Source: Halobacillus litoralis (GTDB taxonomy: Bacteria; Bacillota; Bacilli; Bacillales; Halobacillaceae). From it: DNA of 64,000 nucleotides. Made by a program: the position numbers and the translations under genes. The stretch is taken from NCBI RefSeq assembly GCF_009856355.1, contig NZ_WMEW01000015.1:1-64000 (forward strand), in the 5' to 3' direction. The notes under the pieces are model-generated. The model was not told the DNA's origin, ran no database searches, and worked only from the letters and a program-made list of their open reading frames with translations. Shown here piece after piece: positions 17,333 through 25,450 of this stretch (position 1 is the first letter of the stretch; each line of letters opens with the position of its first letter).

Positions 17333-18748
17333 ATGCTGGAAGTATTAAATCAAATCAACGATGTCCTATGGGGAACACCCAGTCTCATACTCTTATTCGG
17401 GACCGGGTTATTTTTAACGGTGATGCTGCGGGGACTGCAGTTCCGAAAACTGTTGTATGCCTTCAAGCTCGCTTTTACAAAAGAAGAAAAAACAGATACA
17501 ACCGAAAGTGCCGAAGGAGATATCAGTAATTTCAAAACGCTGATGACGGCTTTATCGGCGACGATCGGAAATGGAAACATCGCCGGGGTGGCTACGGCCC
17601 TGACACTCGGTGGACCGGGAGCAATCTTCTGGATGTGGATTGTTGGTCTTCTCGGGATGGCTACCAAGTATGCCGAAGCCCTGCTCGCCATGAAGTACCG
17701 CGTAAAGAATGAGAATGGCGAATACTCCGGCGGTCCGATGTATTACGTGGAAAAGGGTCTCGGGAGTAAGTGGAAGTGGCTCGCTGTCGCTTTTGCCCTG
17801 TTCGGTGCTTTTGCTGCGCTCGGAATCGGCAACAGTGTCCAGTCCAACACAATCGCGGATGTAATGGATGAAAGTTTCCACATTAACGGCTGGATTACAG
17901 GAACGGTGCTCGTCCTGTTTACCGCCCTGATCATTTTCGGAGGAATTCAAAGGATCAGTACGGTGGCCGGTTTTTTCGTTCCTGTGATGGCATTTCTATA
18001 CATAGGCGGAGCTCTACTGATTATTACGATGAACTACAATGCCATTATACCGGCATTTGAGATGATCTTTACGTACGCCTTCCAGCCCGTCTCCGCTGTC
18101 GGAGGGTTTGCCGGTGTCGTCGTGATGGAAGCGGTCCGGAGCGGGGTTTCCAGAGGGATCTTTTCCAACGAAGCGGGTCTTGGCACCGCTGCTCTAATAG
18201 CGGGGAATGCCAAGACCGATCATCCCGTGAAGCAGGCGCTTGTAGCGATGACCGGTACGTTTATCGTGACGATCATCGTTTGTACGATGACAGGGCTTGT
18301 CCTTCTCATGACCGGATTCTGGGACCCGTCCGGCGGGGATATCTCAGGCGTTCAGCACGCCTCCGGGCTTGATGGCGGCGCGCTTACCAGTGCAGCCTTC
18401 GGCCATGCTTTAGGAACAGTCGGAGAATATATCGTCGCTTTTTCCGTCATCTTTTTCGGATTCTCAACGATTGTTGGCTGGTATATGTACGGGGAAAAGT
18501 GCTTTGAGTACCTGGCCGGACTGAAGTACATCGTCCCTTACCGTCTCGTTTATGTCGGCGCCACCTTCATGGGTGCTGTCATGCAGCTGGATATCGTCTG
18601 GGCCTTCGCCAACATGGCGAACGCGCTTATGATGATTCCCAACTTAATCGCCCTCCTACTGCTTTATAAAGTGATTGTCAGTGAAACGGATTCGTTCTTT
18701 AACGATTATTTGATGAAACCTCACCACAGCAGCCGAAAAGCAAGCTGA
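17333..18748 (+). CDS. Sodium:alanine/glycine symporter, AGCS family
   Basis: A 471-aa inner-membrane carrier importing alanine or glycine with Na+. Typical AGCS segments are seen: FKTLMTALSATIGNGNIAGV (residues 64-83), GGPMYYVEKGLG, and SRGIFSNEAGLGTAALIAGN near residue 275. The ATG follows AGGGGGGATTCC. It is monocistronic, divergent from nagE, with a terminator right after the stop. Confidence 0.94.
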   Translation: MLEVLNQINDVLWGTPSLILLFGTGLFLTVMLRGLQFRKLLYAFKLAFTKEEKTDTTESAEGDISNFKTLMTALSATIGNGNIAGVATALTLGGPGAIFWMWIVGLLGMATKYAEALLAMKYRVKNENGEYSGGPMYYVEKGLGSKWKWLAVAFALFGAFAALGIGNSVQSNTIADVMDESFHINGWITGTVLVLFTALIIFGGIQRISTVAGFFVPVMAFLYIGGALLIITMNYNAIIPAFEMIFTYAFQPVSAVGGFAGVVVMEAVRSGVSRGIFSNEAGLGTAALIAGNAKTDHPVKQALVAMTGTFIVTIIVCTMTGLVLLMTGFWDPSGGDISGVQHASGLDGGALTSAAFGHALGTVGEYIVAFSVIFFGFSTIVGWYMYGEKCFEYLAGLKYIVPYRLVYVGATFMGAVMQLDIVWAFANMANALMMIPNLIALLLLYKVIVSETDSFFNDYLMKPHHSSRKAS

Positions 18749-18750
18749 CT

Positions 18751-18784
18751 AAGAAAAGACCTGCCATATTGGCAGGTCTTTTCA
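18751..18784 (+). terminator. Terminator of the AGCS symporter gene
   Basis: AAGACCTGCC pairs with GGCAGGTCTT around a 7-nt loop, followed by T-rich sequence. Confidence 0.85.
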
Positions 18785-18888
18785 TTTGTTGAAAAACGTT
18801 TGTATTTCCATGGCCTCCGGGAGCTTCGACCACCCCCTTACCGGAGACGAGCATCCGAGCCTCCCCGGAAAACCATTTCGTCGTTAAA

Positions 18889-18992
18889 GTGTTGATGTCT
18901 GTGTATCGTGTTGATGTCTGTGTATCGTGTTGATGTCTGTGTATCGTGTTGATGTCTGTGTATCGTGTTGATGTCTGTGTATCGTGTTGATG
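18889..18992. repeat. Tandem repeat, 19-bp unit, about 5.5 copies
   Basis: GTGTTGATGTCTGTGTATC repeats five times without change from 18889 to 18983, plus a 9-nt partial copy. It sits where the IS1182-like remnants at 34 and 44 kb carry a single leading segment (GTTGTCC..TGTCGTGTGAAGGG), so it is probably a local expansion inside a remnant. Confidence 0.92.
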
Positions 18993-19140
18993 GTCACGTT
19001 CCGCTTATCGGTGGATGCTTGCCGCGGGCACGGCCTCAGCTAACTTGGGCAGGAAGAACACCTGCCCAAGTGGATCTTCGCCTCGCGCTGTTCCCGCAGG
19101 CGTCACCACCGAACGCTCCTCGTGACCACACCAAATGATC
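18985..19140 (+). mobile_element. Truncated IS1182-like remnant (left module only)
   Basis: TTCCGCTTATCGGTGGATG, GCCGCGGGCACGGCC, CAGCTAACTTGG, AAGTGGATCTTCG and GCTGTTCCCGCAGGCGTCAC occur in the order seen in the copies at 34 and 44 kb. The GC-rich right module and terminal repeat are missing. The rest of 18785-19252 holds no gene I can support. Confidence 0.7.
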
Positions 19141-19252
19141 AGGTTCAAATACAGGCGTTAGCGACGTCTGTTTATAAAAATCATGATAAAAAATCTCATT
19201 GACACTGGGACAAAGCAGAAAAGAAGTCATTTTCGCTACAGGAAGAGGAAAA

Positions 19253-19287
19253 AGAAACGTCTGCCGGGTGTCCCAACAGACGTTTCC
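19253..19287 (-). terminator. Terminator of the zinc-ribbon gene
   Basis: On the minus strand GAAACGTCTG and CAGACGTTTC form a 10-bp stem followed by TTTTTCC. Confidence 0.8.
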
Positions 19288-19288
19288 A

Positions 19289-19591
19289 TTACCAAATCGG
19301 TTCTTCTTGATTCGTCAGTTCCACCATCCATGGAAAAGCGGATAAAAAGACGGCTTCCGCTGTAAAAAGCAGCGCCAGCCCGGAAACAATCGAGACATCC
19401 ATCACAAGGGCAAACGGCAGAACCAATGATGGCAGCAGATGAAAAAGCGAAACTTTGCGCATGCTTTTCCGGGATTGGAACTGTTTCTCGCCACAGAACT
19501 GGCATACCGCTCCTCGGTCCCTGCGTATGGAAAGCCTCTGTGTATCTTTCCAGGGCCATTCATTTCCACAATTTCTGCATACAGGCATCAT
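19289..19591 (-). CDS. CXXC-20-CXXC type zinc-ribbon membrane protein
   Basis: 100 aa. An N-terminal ribbon with two CxxC pairs (CRNC and CQFC) about 24 residues apart is followed by two hydrophobic segments. The layout matches the TIGR04104 family of Bacillaceae proteins of unknown function, from memory. AAGGGGG lies 5 nt before the first of two consecutive ATG codons. Confidence 0.75.
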   Translation of the reverse strand: MMPVCRNCGNEWPWKDTQRLSIRRDRGAVCQFCGEKQFQSRKSMRKVSLFHLLPSLVLPFALVMDVSIVSGLALLFTAEAVFLSAFPWMVELTNQEEPIW

Positions 19592-19769
19592 TCACGCCCC
19601 CTTCTTATCTTTTCTAAACGATCATGGCACCGGGCCTCTCTATGGCCTTTCCAGGACCTTCCCATTACGAGGAAAATCGGTGCTATGGATAGAGAGCTTC
19701 CAGCTTATGAAAGGGTTCGGCCGATAGTTGGGATGCTTTCTTTACCCTTCAGCCCTGTTTTCAGAGCGG

Positions 19770-20213
19770 TTATCCGAACATGACGTTATGTACAGTCCTG
19801 TTGATCAGGTCCGCGTATCGGATCCACTGGATGAGAAAAAACACACAGGCAGCCGTATGGACAACAATGGTTACCCACAACAGCCCCTTTTTCCTGGGAT
19901 GTCTGCCGAGGGCTTTCCTACTCGTCAATACGGCGTATGTTGATATGAAAACCGGGAGGAGAACCGCTGCCGCGAGCACCCATTGGTTAAAGGCTTCCAT
20001 ATGTGTGCCCAGCTTACTTAAACCATCCTCTTCACCGGAAACGTTTGAATTCATGATCGGCCCGGGTTCTTTCCATCCTTCATGGATAACGAGCTGATCT
20101 TTGTCGGTTACACTATAATCCAAATAACTGAAATTCATCGTATAATAGATGCCCAGCGTCATCAATAAACTAAGGACGAACACAAGCATCCACCGGATAG
20201 GAACAGAAGTCAT
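19770..20213 (-). CDS. Membrane protein, unknown function
   Basis: 147 aa with an N-terminal membrane segment, an outside loop of about 55 residues, and two further segments with a basic loop (TSRKALGRHPRKK) between them. ATG 20213 follows GGGGAGGATCCA; the frame is open further but without a site. I do not recognise the family. The next minus-strand gene upstream also encodes a membrane protein. Confidence 0.75.
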   Translation of the reverse strand: MTSVPIRWMLVFVLSLLMTLGIYYTMNFSYLDYSVTDKDQLVIHEGWKEPGPIMNSNVSGEEDGLSKLGTHMEAFNQWVLAAAVLLPVFISTYAVLTSRKALGRHPRKKGLLWVTIVVHTAACVFFLIQWIRYADLINRTVHNVMFG

Positions 20214-20291
20214 TGGATCCTCCCCTTTTATTCCAACATCAATCTTTTCACACCGTCCCTCCAAAGCTGACGGTTATCCCATTTTCCGAGG

Positions 20292-20462
20292 TCAGCCCAT
20301 ACCAGTATAGATAAGGATGGAAACGAGCAGGAACCCGGAGATGAACAACGCTTTCTTGGAGCGGCTCCATGATTTCATCCATCCCCACCTTTTTCTGTCC
20401 ACATCCAGCCAGAAGTAATCAATGGCCACTGAAATGATGATAATCAGGAGTGCTGGTATCAT
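20292..20462 (-). CDS. Small membrane protein, unknown function
   Basis: 56 aa with two hydrophobic segments separated by a basic stretch (DRKRWGWMKSWSRSKK). The ATG at 20462 has GGAAGGAGGGAGG just upstream, which decides this start over an ATG 14 codons earlier. Confidence 0.7.
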   Translation of the reverse strand: MIPALLIIIISVAIDYFWLDVDRKRWGWMKSWSRSKKALFISGFLLVSILIYTGMG

Positions 20463-20638
20463 CGGCCTCCCTCCTTCCATTACGTTTACCTTACCATATA
20501 ACACCCAATATATTCCATTCTATAAAAATATAAAAACAGGTTTTCTTTTCGAGGATTTGCAGGTATATGGGAAAAAAGCGCAAATATATACCACATACGT
20601 TCTTTACATAAAGAACATAGAAAAAGGAGGAAAAACGA

Positions 20639-22261
20639 TTGAATAGATTCATAAACAGGCGGAGGCGGCTATCGAGCATCCTTCTCCTTGTTTCCCTGCT
20701 GATCCTCCCTTCTTATGCAGCGGCCGGTACGGAGGACGGGAAGTGGGCGTACACAGCCCTCGGTGACTCCCTGGCCTACGGCATCCAATCGGACGGTTCT
20801 GCGGGACTCAGTTATGCAGACTTTCTAGCCGACGATTTAGAGAACGTCGACGGGCTGGAAACGTTCACGAAGGCCTACGCTGTTCCCGGCCTCACCTCAG
20901 AAGGGCTGCTCAGTCAAATGCAGACGAACGAGGAAGCCCTGCAGTCAGCTGCTGAAGCCGATTTGATTACGATCAGTATCGGCGCCAACGATTTTTTACA
21001 GGTATTCAGTAAAAACCCGGACGAGCTTAAAAACCCGGAAGTCGTTCAATCAATCCTGCAGGAGGTGGGAGACAATTATGGCCAAATCGTCCGGCAGATT
21101 CAAGCCGCCAACCCGGATGCGAAGATCTTTCTTATGGGCTACTACAATTCGTTTCCTGCCTACCCAGAAGAAGACCAGAAGCTGTTCATTCAGTTAATGG
21201 AAGCATTGAATGAGACCATCCAGAGCGTGGCGTCTGCGTCAGGAAGTGACTATGTCGCAACATTTGACGCTGTAGCTGAGGATTATGATACCTATCTGCC
21301 GAATCCGAAAAACGTCCACCCCGGTGAACAAGGGTATGAACGGATATCCGAGGAGTTTTGGAAGGCGGTCAAACCTTATGTCCCTGTGTCGGCAGACAGG
21401 ATTGCTGGAGCCGACCGGTACGAAACAGCCGTTGAAATCTCTAAACAAGGCTGGGACGCATCCAACACCATCGTCCTTGCCAGAGGAGATCATTTTCCTG
21501 ATGCCCTGGCAGGTTCTCCACTTGCCTACCACATGGATGCGCCCATTCTTTTGACGAAAGAACGCCTGCCGGCTGAGGTCAAGAAGGAGATCCAACGACT
21601 CGGAGCTGAAAAAGCGGTCGTTCTCGGCGGGACAGAAGCCGTCTCCCCTTTCGTTGAAAATCAGTTGAAGGGGCTCGGCCTTACCGTCCAGCGGATTGGC
21701 GGGAAAGACCGGTTTGTCACGGCAGCAAATATCGCTGCTGTATTAAACGGCGAACCTGAACAGGCGGTTCTGGCCAATGGCATGGACTTCCCTGATGCTC
21801 TGTCCATCGCCTCCTACGCTGCCGGAAAAGGCTATCCGATTTTACTTACAAAGCCGACCCGCCTCCCAGGTGTTACAGCAGCAGCTCTCGAGGATGTGGA
21901 TTCTACGATCGTGGCAGGTGGAACAAGCGTTGTCTCTAAGGAGGTGCTCCGCGCCCTCCCATCAACCGTCCGCTATGGAGGGTCGGATCGTTATCAAACC
22001 TCAGCCCTGATCGCTAAGGAGTTGAATCCGTCCGACCGGGCATATATCGCCACTGGTTCAGATTTCGCCGACGCTTTGACAGGATCGATTCTTGCTGCGA
22101 AGGAAAAAAGCACATTCCTGCTTGTTCCTCCCGATCACCTTGATGCTTCGATTGCAGAAGCAGCCGAGAAGTTCGGTATCCGTCACTTCACCATTCTAGG
22201 CGGCACAGGGGCGGTCGGCCCCTCCGCAGCAGAAAAGCATATGGAAGCAGCACATGAATAA
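20639..22261 (+). CDS. Secreted SGNH/GDSL hydrolase with CWB2 cell-wall anchor
   Basis: 540 aa. A signal peptide ends near SYAAAG (about residue 30). The esterase/lipase domain has block I GDSLAYG (43-49), block III SIGANDF and the DxxH-like block V NPKNVHPGEQGY. From about residue 252 three PF04122 cell-wall-binding repeats follow, each starting like RIAGADRYETA, RIGGKDRFVTA and RYGGSDRYQTS. It should sit on the cell surface bound to secondary wall polymer. The TTG start has AAAAGGAGG 7 nt upstream. Confidence 0.92.
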   Translation: MNRFINRRRRLSSILLLVSLLILPSYAAAGTEDGKWAYTALGDSLAYGIQSDGSAGLSYADFLADDLENVDGLETFTKAYAVPGLTSEGLLSQMQTNEEALQSAAEADLITISIGANDFLQVFSKNPDELKNPEVVQSILQEVGDNYGQIVRQIQAANPDAKIFLMGYYNSFPAYPEEDQKLFIQLMEALNETIQSVASASGSDYVATFDAVAEDYDTYLPNPKNVHPGEQGYERISEEFWKAVKPYVPVSADRIAGADRYETAVEISKQGWDASNTIVLARGDHFPDALAGSPLAYHMDAPILLTKERLPAEVKKEIQRLGAEKAVVLGGTEAVSPFVENQLKGLGLTVQRIGGKDRFVTAANIAAVLNGEPEQAVLANGMDFPDALSIASYAAGKGYPILLTKPTRLPGVTAAALEDVDSTIVAGGTSVVSKEVLRALPSTVRYGGSDRYQTSALIAKELNPSDRAYIATGSDFADALTGSILAAKEKSTFLLVPPDHLDASIAEAAEKFGIRHFTILGGTGAVGPSAAEKHMEAAHE

Positions 22262-22263
22262 TA

Positions 22264-22288
22264 AAGACCTGTCTCAGACAGGTCTTCC
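22264..22288 (+). terminator. Terminator hairpin, left copy flanking an IS remnant
   Basis: AAGACCTGTCT..AGACAGGTCTT follows the hydrolase stop but has no T-tract. The same hairpin recurs at the other end of the remnant. Confidence 0.75.
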
Positions 22289-22289
22289 T

Positions 22290-22741
22290 CAGCTTTAGAA
22301 AAAGCCTGTATTAACCAGTTAGAGTTGTCCATTTGTCGTGTAAGGGGGCACATTCTGCTTGTTGGTGGATGAAATCCGTGGGCACACCTGCAGGCACCAC
22401 CACCGACCGCTTCTCGTTCCGACGTTAGAATAGATAGGAGAGAGATTATGCACTACGCAGGTTCGCCGATTCAAAAGAACAGCATAGGCGGCATGATTGC
22501 CGATTGTGTGGAAAAGAAAAAGGGAAAGCACAGGCGCTGATGACGGCTGCCTGCTGGAATATGAAAAAAATTCCCCAGGGAGCGGTGTCCCTTCCACTCC
22601 TGCGGAAGAACGAGTGGTCCGGGATCGCCGAGCGTGGGTTTTGCGAGGAAGCTCGGGCGCTCGTCCGCGGAAAGGGAAGGGATTTTCGCTCCTGGCGGTA
22701 AGAAAAAGCTTGTAAGGAAACAGGGTTTTCTCTGCAAGCTG
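22290..22741 (+). mobile_element. Decayed IS1182-like element with transposase tail
   Basis: The left end CAGCTTTAGAAAAAGCCTGT is an imperfect inverted copy of the right end (on the other strand, CAGCTTGCAGAGAAAACCCTGT less two bases). Between 22462 and 22575 one frame reads FADSKEQHRR..RLCGKEK..QALMTAACWNMKKI, the C-terminal signature of IS1182-family transposases. The left module is partly deleted. No intact gene is present between 22262 and 22880. Confidence 0.8.
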
Positions 22742-22742
22742 A

Positions 22743-22775
22743 AAGGAAGACCTGTCTGGGACAGGTCTTCCTTTT
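22743..22775 (+). terminator. Terminator hairpin, right copy flanking the IS remnant
   Basis: GGAAGACCTGTC and GACAGGTCTTCC form the stem, followed by TTTTATTAT. It matches the left copy at 22264-22288 apart from the loop. Confidence 0.85.
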
Positions 22776-22880
22776 ATTATAGAAAACACACAAAATAAGG
22801 CCCCTCAGCCGTCAAAGCGGCTTTTTTGTATAGTCTTTAGTAGAATAGAATAACAACAGATGAAGAAAAGGAGAAAGCCT

Positions 22881-23612
22881 ATGAAAAAATGGCTGCTGTA
22901 TATCCTTGCGGGTATGTTCACCCTTGCTCTGCTTGCTTTTGGTGCTTTCTATATATGGGCGGAGCAGACTTACGAAGCCTCGGACCAACTATCCGACATT
23001 CCGGATCGGCAGGGAGACTGGTTGATCTTTGAACCGGATGGGGAGACGAAGGCCGGTGTCGTGCTATATCCTGGAGCGAAAGTCGAACCTGAAGCCTACA
23101 GCTATATCGGAAACCATCTGCAGGAACAAGGATACCTGACGGCTATTCCGTCCATGAGGTTCAATTTCCCGATCCTTGAAGCACAGAAAGCGGATGACAT
23201 ATTGGAACGTTATCCGCTTGATGAGTGGTTCATCGGCGGTCACTCTCTCGGCGGTGTGGCCGCTGCCGCTTATGCCGGCGAAAATCAAAAACAGCTGAGC
23301 GGCTTATTTTTCCTGGCTTCCTATCCGTCTGATCAAGATGACTTTTCAGACACCGATTTCCCGGTGCTGTCCATCTATGGAGAAAAGGATGGACTGACTA
23401 CGCTCTCAGACATTGAGGAAAAGAAATATCTTCTTTCAAATACTGCTGTCCTCTATGAAATCAAGGGTGGCAACCACGCCCAATTCGGCTGGTACGGGAA
23501 ACAGAAGGGGGACCATCCAGCGGATATTCCAGTTCAAGAACAGCAGGACATTATTGTCGAAGAGCTCACGACATGGCTTGAAGCATCCTGGAACAAGGGG
23601 CATGGGCTGTAG
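22881..23612 (+). CDS. Membrane-anchored alpha/beta hydrolase
   Basis: 243 aa. An N-terminal membrane segment (residues 4-25) is followed by an alpha/beta-hydrolase domain. The nucleophile elbow is FIGGHSLGGV (Ser near 123), the acid is in LSIYGEKDG and the His in GGNHAQFGWYG. The substrate is unknown. GGAGAAAGCCT precedes ATG 22881; an earlier in-frame ATG at 22860 has no site. Confidence 0.85.
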   Translation: MKKWLLYILAGMFTLALLAFGAFYIWAEQTYEASDQLSDIPDRQGDWLIFEPDGETKAGVVLYPGAKVEPEAYSYIGNHLQEQGYLTAIPSMRFNFPILEAQKADDILERYPLDEWFIGGHSLGGVAAAAYAGENQKQLSGLFFLASYPSDQDDFSDTDFPVLSIYGEKDGLTTLSDIEEKKYLLSNTAVLYEIKGGNHAQFGWYGKQKGDHPADIPVQEQQDIIVEELTTWLEASWNKGHGL

Positions 23613-23634
23613 GAAAAGCCCTGAGAAAAATGAA

Positions 23635-23664
23635 AAGGCCGCCGAACATCCCGGCGGCCTTCCC
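23635..23664 (+). terminator. Terminator after the hydrolase gene
   Basis: AAGGCCGCCG pairs with CGGCGGCCTT. Confidence 0.85.
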
Positions 23665-23687
23665 TGTTGAAAGCAGTTCTCTGTTTG

Positions 23688-23873
23688 TCAGCGAAAAATC
23701 GAATAAAGAAGGAAGGCCAGGACTAAAAGGACAAGAATCAGCGCCGTTCCCTTCCAGCCGAGACCGCCGGCTAAATCCATCAGCCCGCCTCCGTGTTCCC
23801 GGCCGGGGCTGTTTCTTTTTAAATCCTTCTGCCTCATCCTCTCCCTATCATAAGCTTTATCGGATTTGGTCAT
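23688..23873 (-). CDS. Small membrane protein, DUF6366-like
   Basis: 61 aa. A charged N-terminus (RERMRQKDLKR) is followed by LAGGLGWKGT and one membrane segment. The pattern resembles a short Bacillus family (DUF6366) from memory. AAAGGGGAG lies upstream at a slightly long spacing. Confidence 0.55.
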   Translation of the reverse strand: MTKSDKAYDRERMRQKDLKRNSPGREHGGGLMDLAGGLGWKGTALILVLLVLAFLLYSIFR

Positions 23874-23894
23874 AAATGATCCGCTCCCCTTTGT

Positions 23895-24032
23895 TCATGA
23901 ATCGAAGTGCTTCTCGACTACCATGCCGATGTAAACCAGACAGCCGGCAGAAACACCGAGCATGATTCCATCAATAAACATTCCCACAAGCCCGCCTGTC
24001 AAAGCGTATGTGGTGACTTTCCATTTCATCAT
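23895..24032 (-). CDS. 45-aa membrane peptide
   Basis: The frame reads MMKWKVTTYALTG, a glycine-rich hydrophobic stretch, then MVVEKHFDS and a stop. AAGGAG lies 8 nt before the first ATG. It is one or two membrane passes of unknown role. Confidence 0.55.
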   Translation of the reverse strand: MMKWKVTTYALTGGLVGMFIDGIMLGVSAGCLVYIGMVVEKHFDS

Positions 24033-24076
24033 GACAAGAACTCCTTATAAGCGATAAAATACTAAACCCGAAGACT

Positions 24077-24556
24077 TTACTTGGACAGCTTTTTGATGTT
24101 GCCGATTTCTCGAGCGTTTATTAATACCCATACCAGTCCCATAGGGAGAAAGAGGGAAAAGAGATCCGCAGGTTTACGCCCAAAATTAGTAAGTCCTAAA
24201 AATCCAAGGGCGATGACAGGGAAAGCAATAAGTGTGGAAATTTCTATCCTTCTATTCCTGCGCCACTTCTCCCTTCCCATCTGCTCCTTTTCAAAAGCCT
24301 CGATGACTCTTATATCTTTGGACCCCCAAGCTTCTCCTCTCCATAACGAGAAAAGCTTGTACATGGCTATGCCTATTAAAACAACTGTACCAAGGTTTAA
24401 GAAATACGCCGTCGGCCATTGATTGAACACACAAACCGCATAGAAACCAAGCAGCCCAACCGTCAAAAGATTGGAGAATAAAAACTGGCGCTTCTTCGCC
24501 TGTCGCACACGCTCGATATCGACGCTTTCTACCTTCGCATCCTCATTCGTCTGCAT
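24077..24556 (-). CDS. Membrane protein with four segments, unknown function
   Basis: 159 aa. Two pairs of hydrophobic segments (about 27-45, 50-66, 103-118 and 128-146) are separated by a charged cytoplasmic loop (EAFEKEQMGREKWRRNRR). ATG 24556 (MQTNED) follows GGGAGGG. No family is recognised. Confidence 0.75.
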   Translation of the reverse strand: MQTNEDAKVESVDIERVRQAKKRQFLFSNLLTVGLLGFYAVCVFNQWPTAYFLNLGTVVLIGIAMYKLFSLWRGEAWGSKDIRVIEAFEKEQMGREKWRRNRRIEISTLIAFPVIALGFLGLTNFGRKPADLFSLFLPMGLVWVLINAREIGNIKKLSK

Positions 24557-24681
24557 ACAGCAAATTCCCTCCCAAGAAGTAAGCATCTGCTATATTTTTC
24601 CTTACCTTGTCGTTTTCGAAACATAACCTTATTAGTAAGCGTATGTATAACAAAGTGTGAATGACTTATGGAGGTGAACCT

Positions 24682-24786
24682 ATGTTCTTCCGGATTTTTC
24701 ACAAACTCGACCGTCCAAAGAAAAACGCCCTGCTCTCCATATCCATCCTTTCACTGATCGTGGGCCTGGTCATCCTTTTCCTGTAA
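24682..24786 (+). CDS. 34-aa single-span membrane peptide
   Basis: The frame reads MFFRIFHKLDRPKKN and then one hydrophobic helix ending in VILFL. GGAGGTGAACC is ideally placed before the ATG, which is the main support. The role is unknown. Confidence 0.55.
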   Translation: MFFRIFHKLDRPKKNALLSISILSLIVGLVILFL

Positions 24787-24804
24787 CTCTCCCCCCATGA
24801 ATCC

Positions 24805-25437
24805 TTACGTCCCGGACGGCTCATACGTTTCATCATCGGTCCATTCCAATTGAAATACGATCGCATAATCCGCCTCTTTTACAGCCTCCGGCATCTGCCG
24901 GGCATCTTCGATTCCCGGCACCCTCAGCATATTCTCTTTACCGGCAATCATATAAGCAGGGTAATAGGAAACCCCTTTTTCCATGTTGAAGGCCTGCTCG
25001 ATTCCAGTAAATGAATACCCGGTTAATGAGTCCGGAAGCTGAATCGTTCCTCCTGCCCGGATCCCCCTCGTTGCGACGCTCACAGACGTTTGTTCTTCCA
25101 TTTCACCGAAGTGAAAGCTGAAGAGGTCTTTTTTATAGATTTCCTCCCCTGCTTCTCCGGTGAATGATGAAAACCGTTCTTCCGGTTCGCTTCCATCTTC
25201 GATCACATAAATCGTAGTCTTTAAGCCCTCTCCTTCAGGTATTTTCCCCTCTATAGTGAAAAAACGTTCGAATCCGCTGCCCAGATGGGAAATGATTGTT
25301 TCTTCACGCTCCGACAACTTTGCCGGCTTAACTGCCAGCGTATCCTTCGGTGCTTCCTTCTGTTCAGGTTCTGCTTCTTCATTCGAGCAGGCAGCGAGCA
25401 TTAGACCAAGCATCATAAATATCACAATTTTTTTCAT
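24805..25437 (-). CDS. Lipoprotein, unknown function
   Basis: 210 aa. The signal peptide ends in the lipobox LAAC (Cys near residue 16) and is followed by an acidic linker. Later segments such as AGGTIQLPDSLTGYSFTGIE show no catalytic motif I know. ATG 25437 has GAAGGAG upstream. It follows the polysaccharide deacetylase gene closely and is probably cotranscribed. Confidence 0.8.
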   Translation of the reverse strand: MKKIVIFMMLGLMLAACSNEEAEPEQKEAPKDTLAVKPAKLSEREETIISHLGSGFERFFTIEGKIPEGEGLKTTIYVIEDGSEPEERFSSFTGEAGEEIYKKDLFSFHFGEMEEQTSVSVATRGIRAGGTIQLPDSLTGYSFTGIEQAFNMEKGVSYYPAYMIAGKENMLRVPGIEDARQMPEAVKEADYAIVFQLEWTDDETYEPSGT

Positions 25438-25450
25438 ATCTTTCTCCTTC

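Noticed and set aside
18889..18992. CRISPR array
   Set aside because: The 19-bp units are contiguous with no spacers and no cas genes are near.
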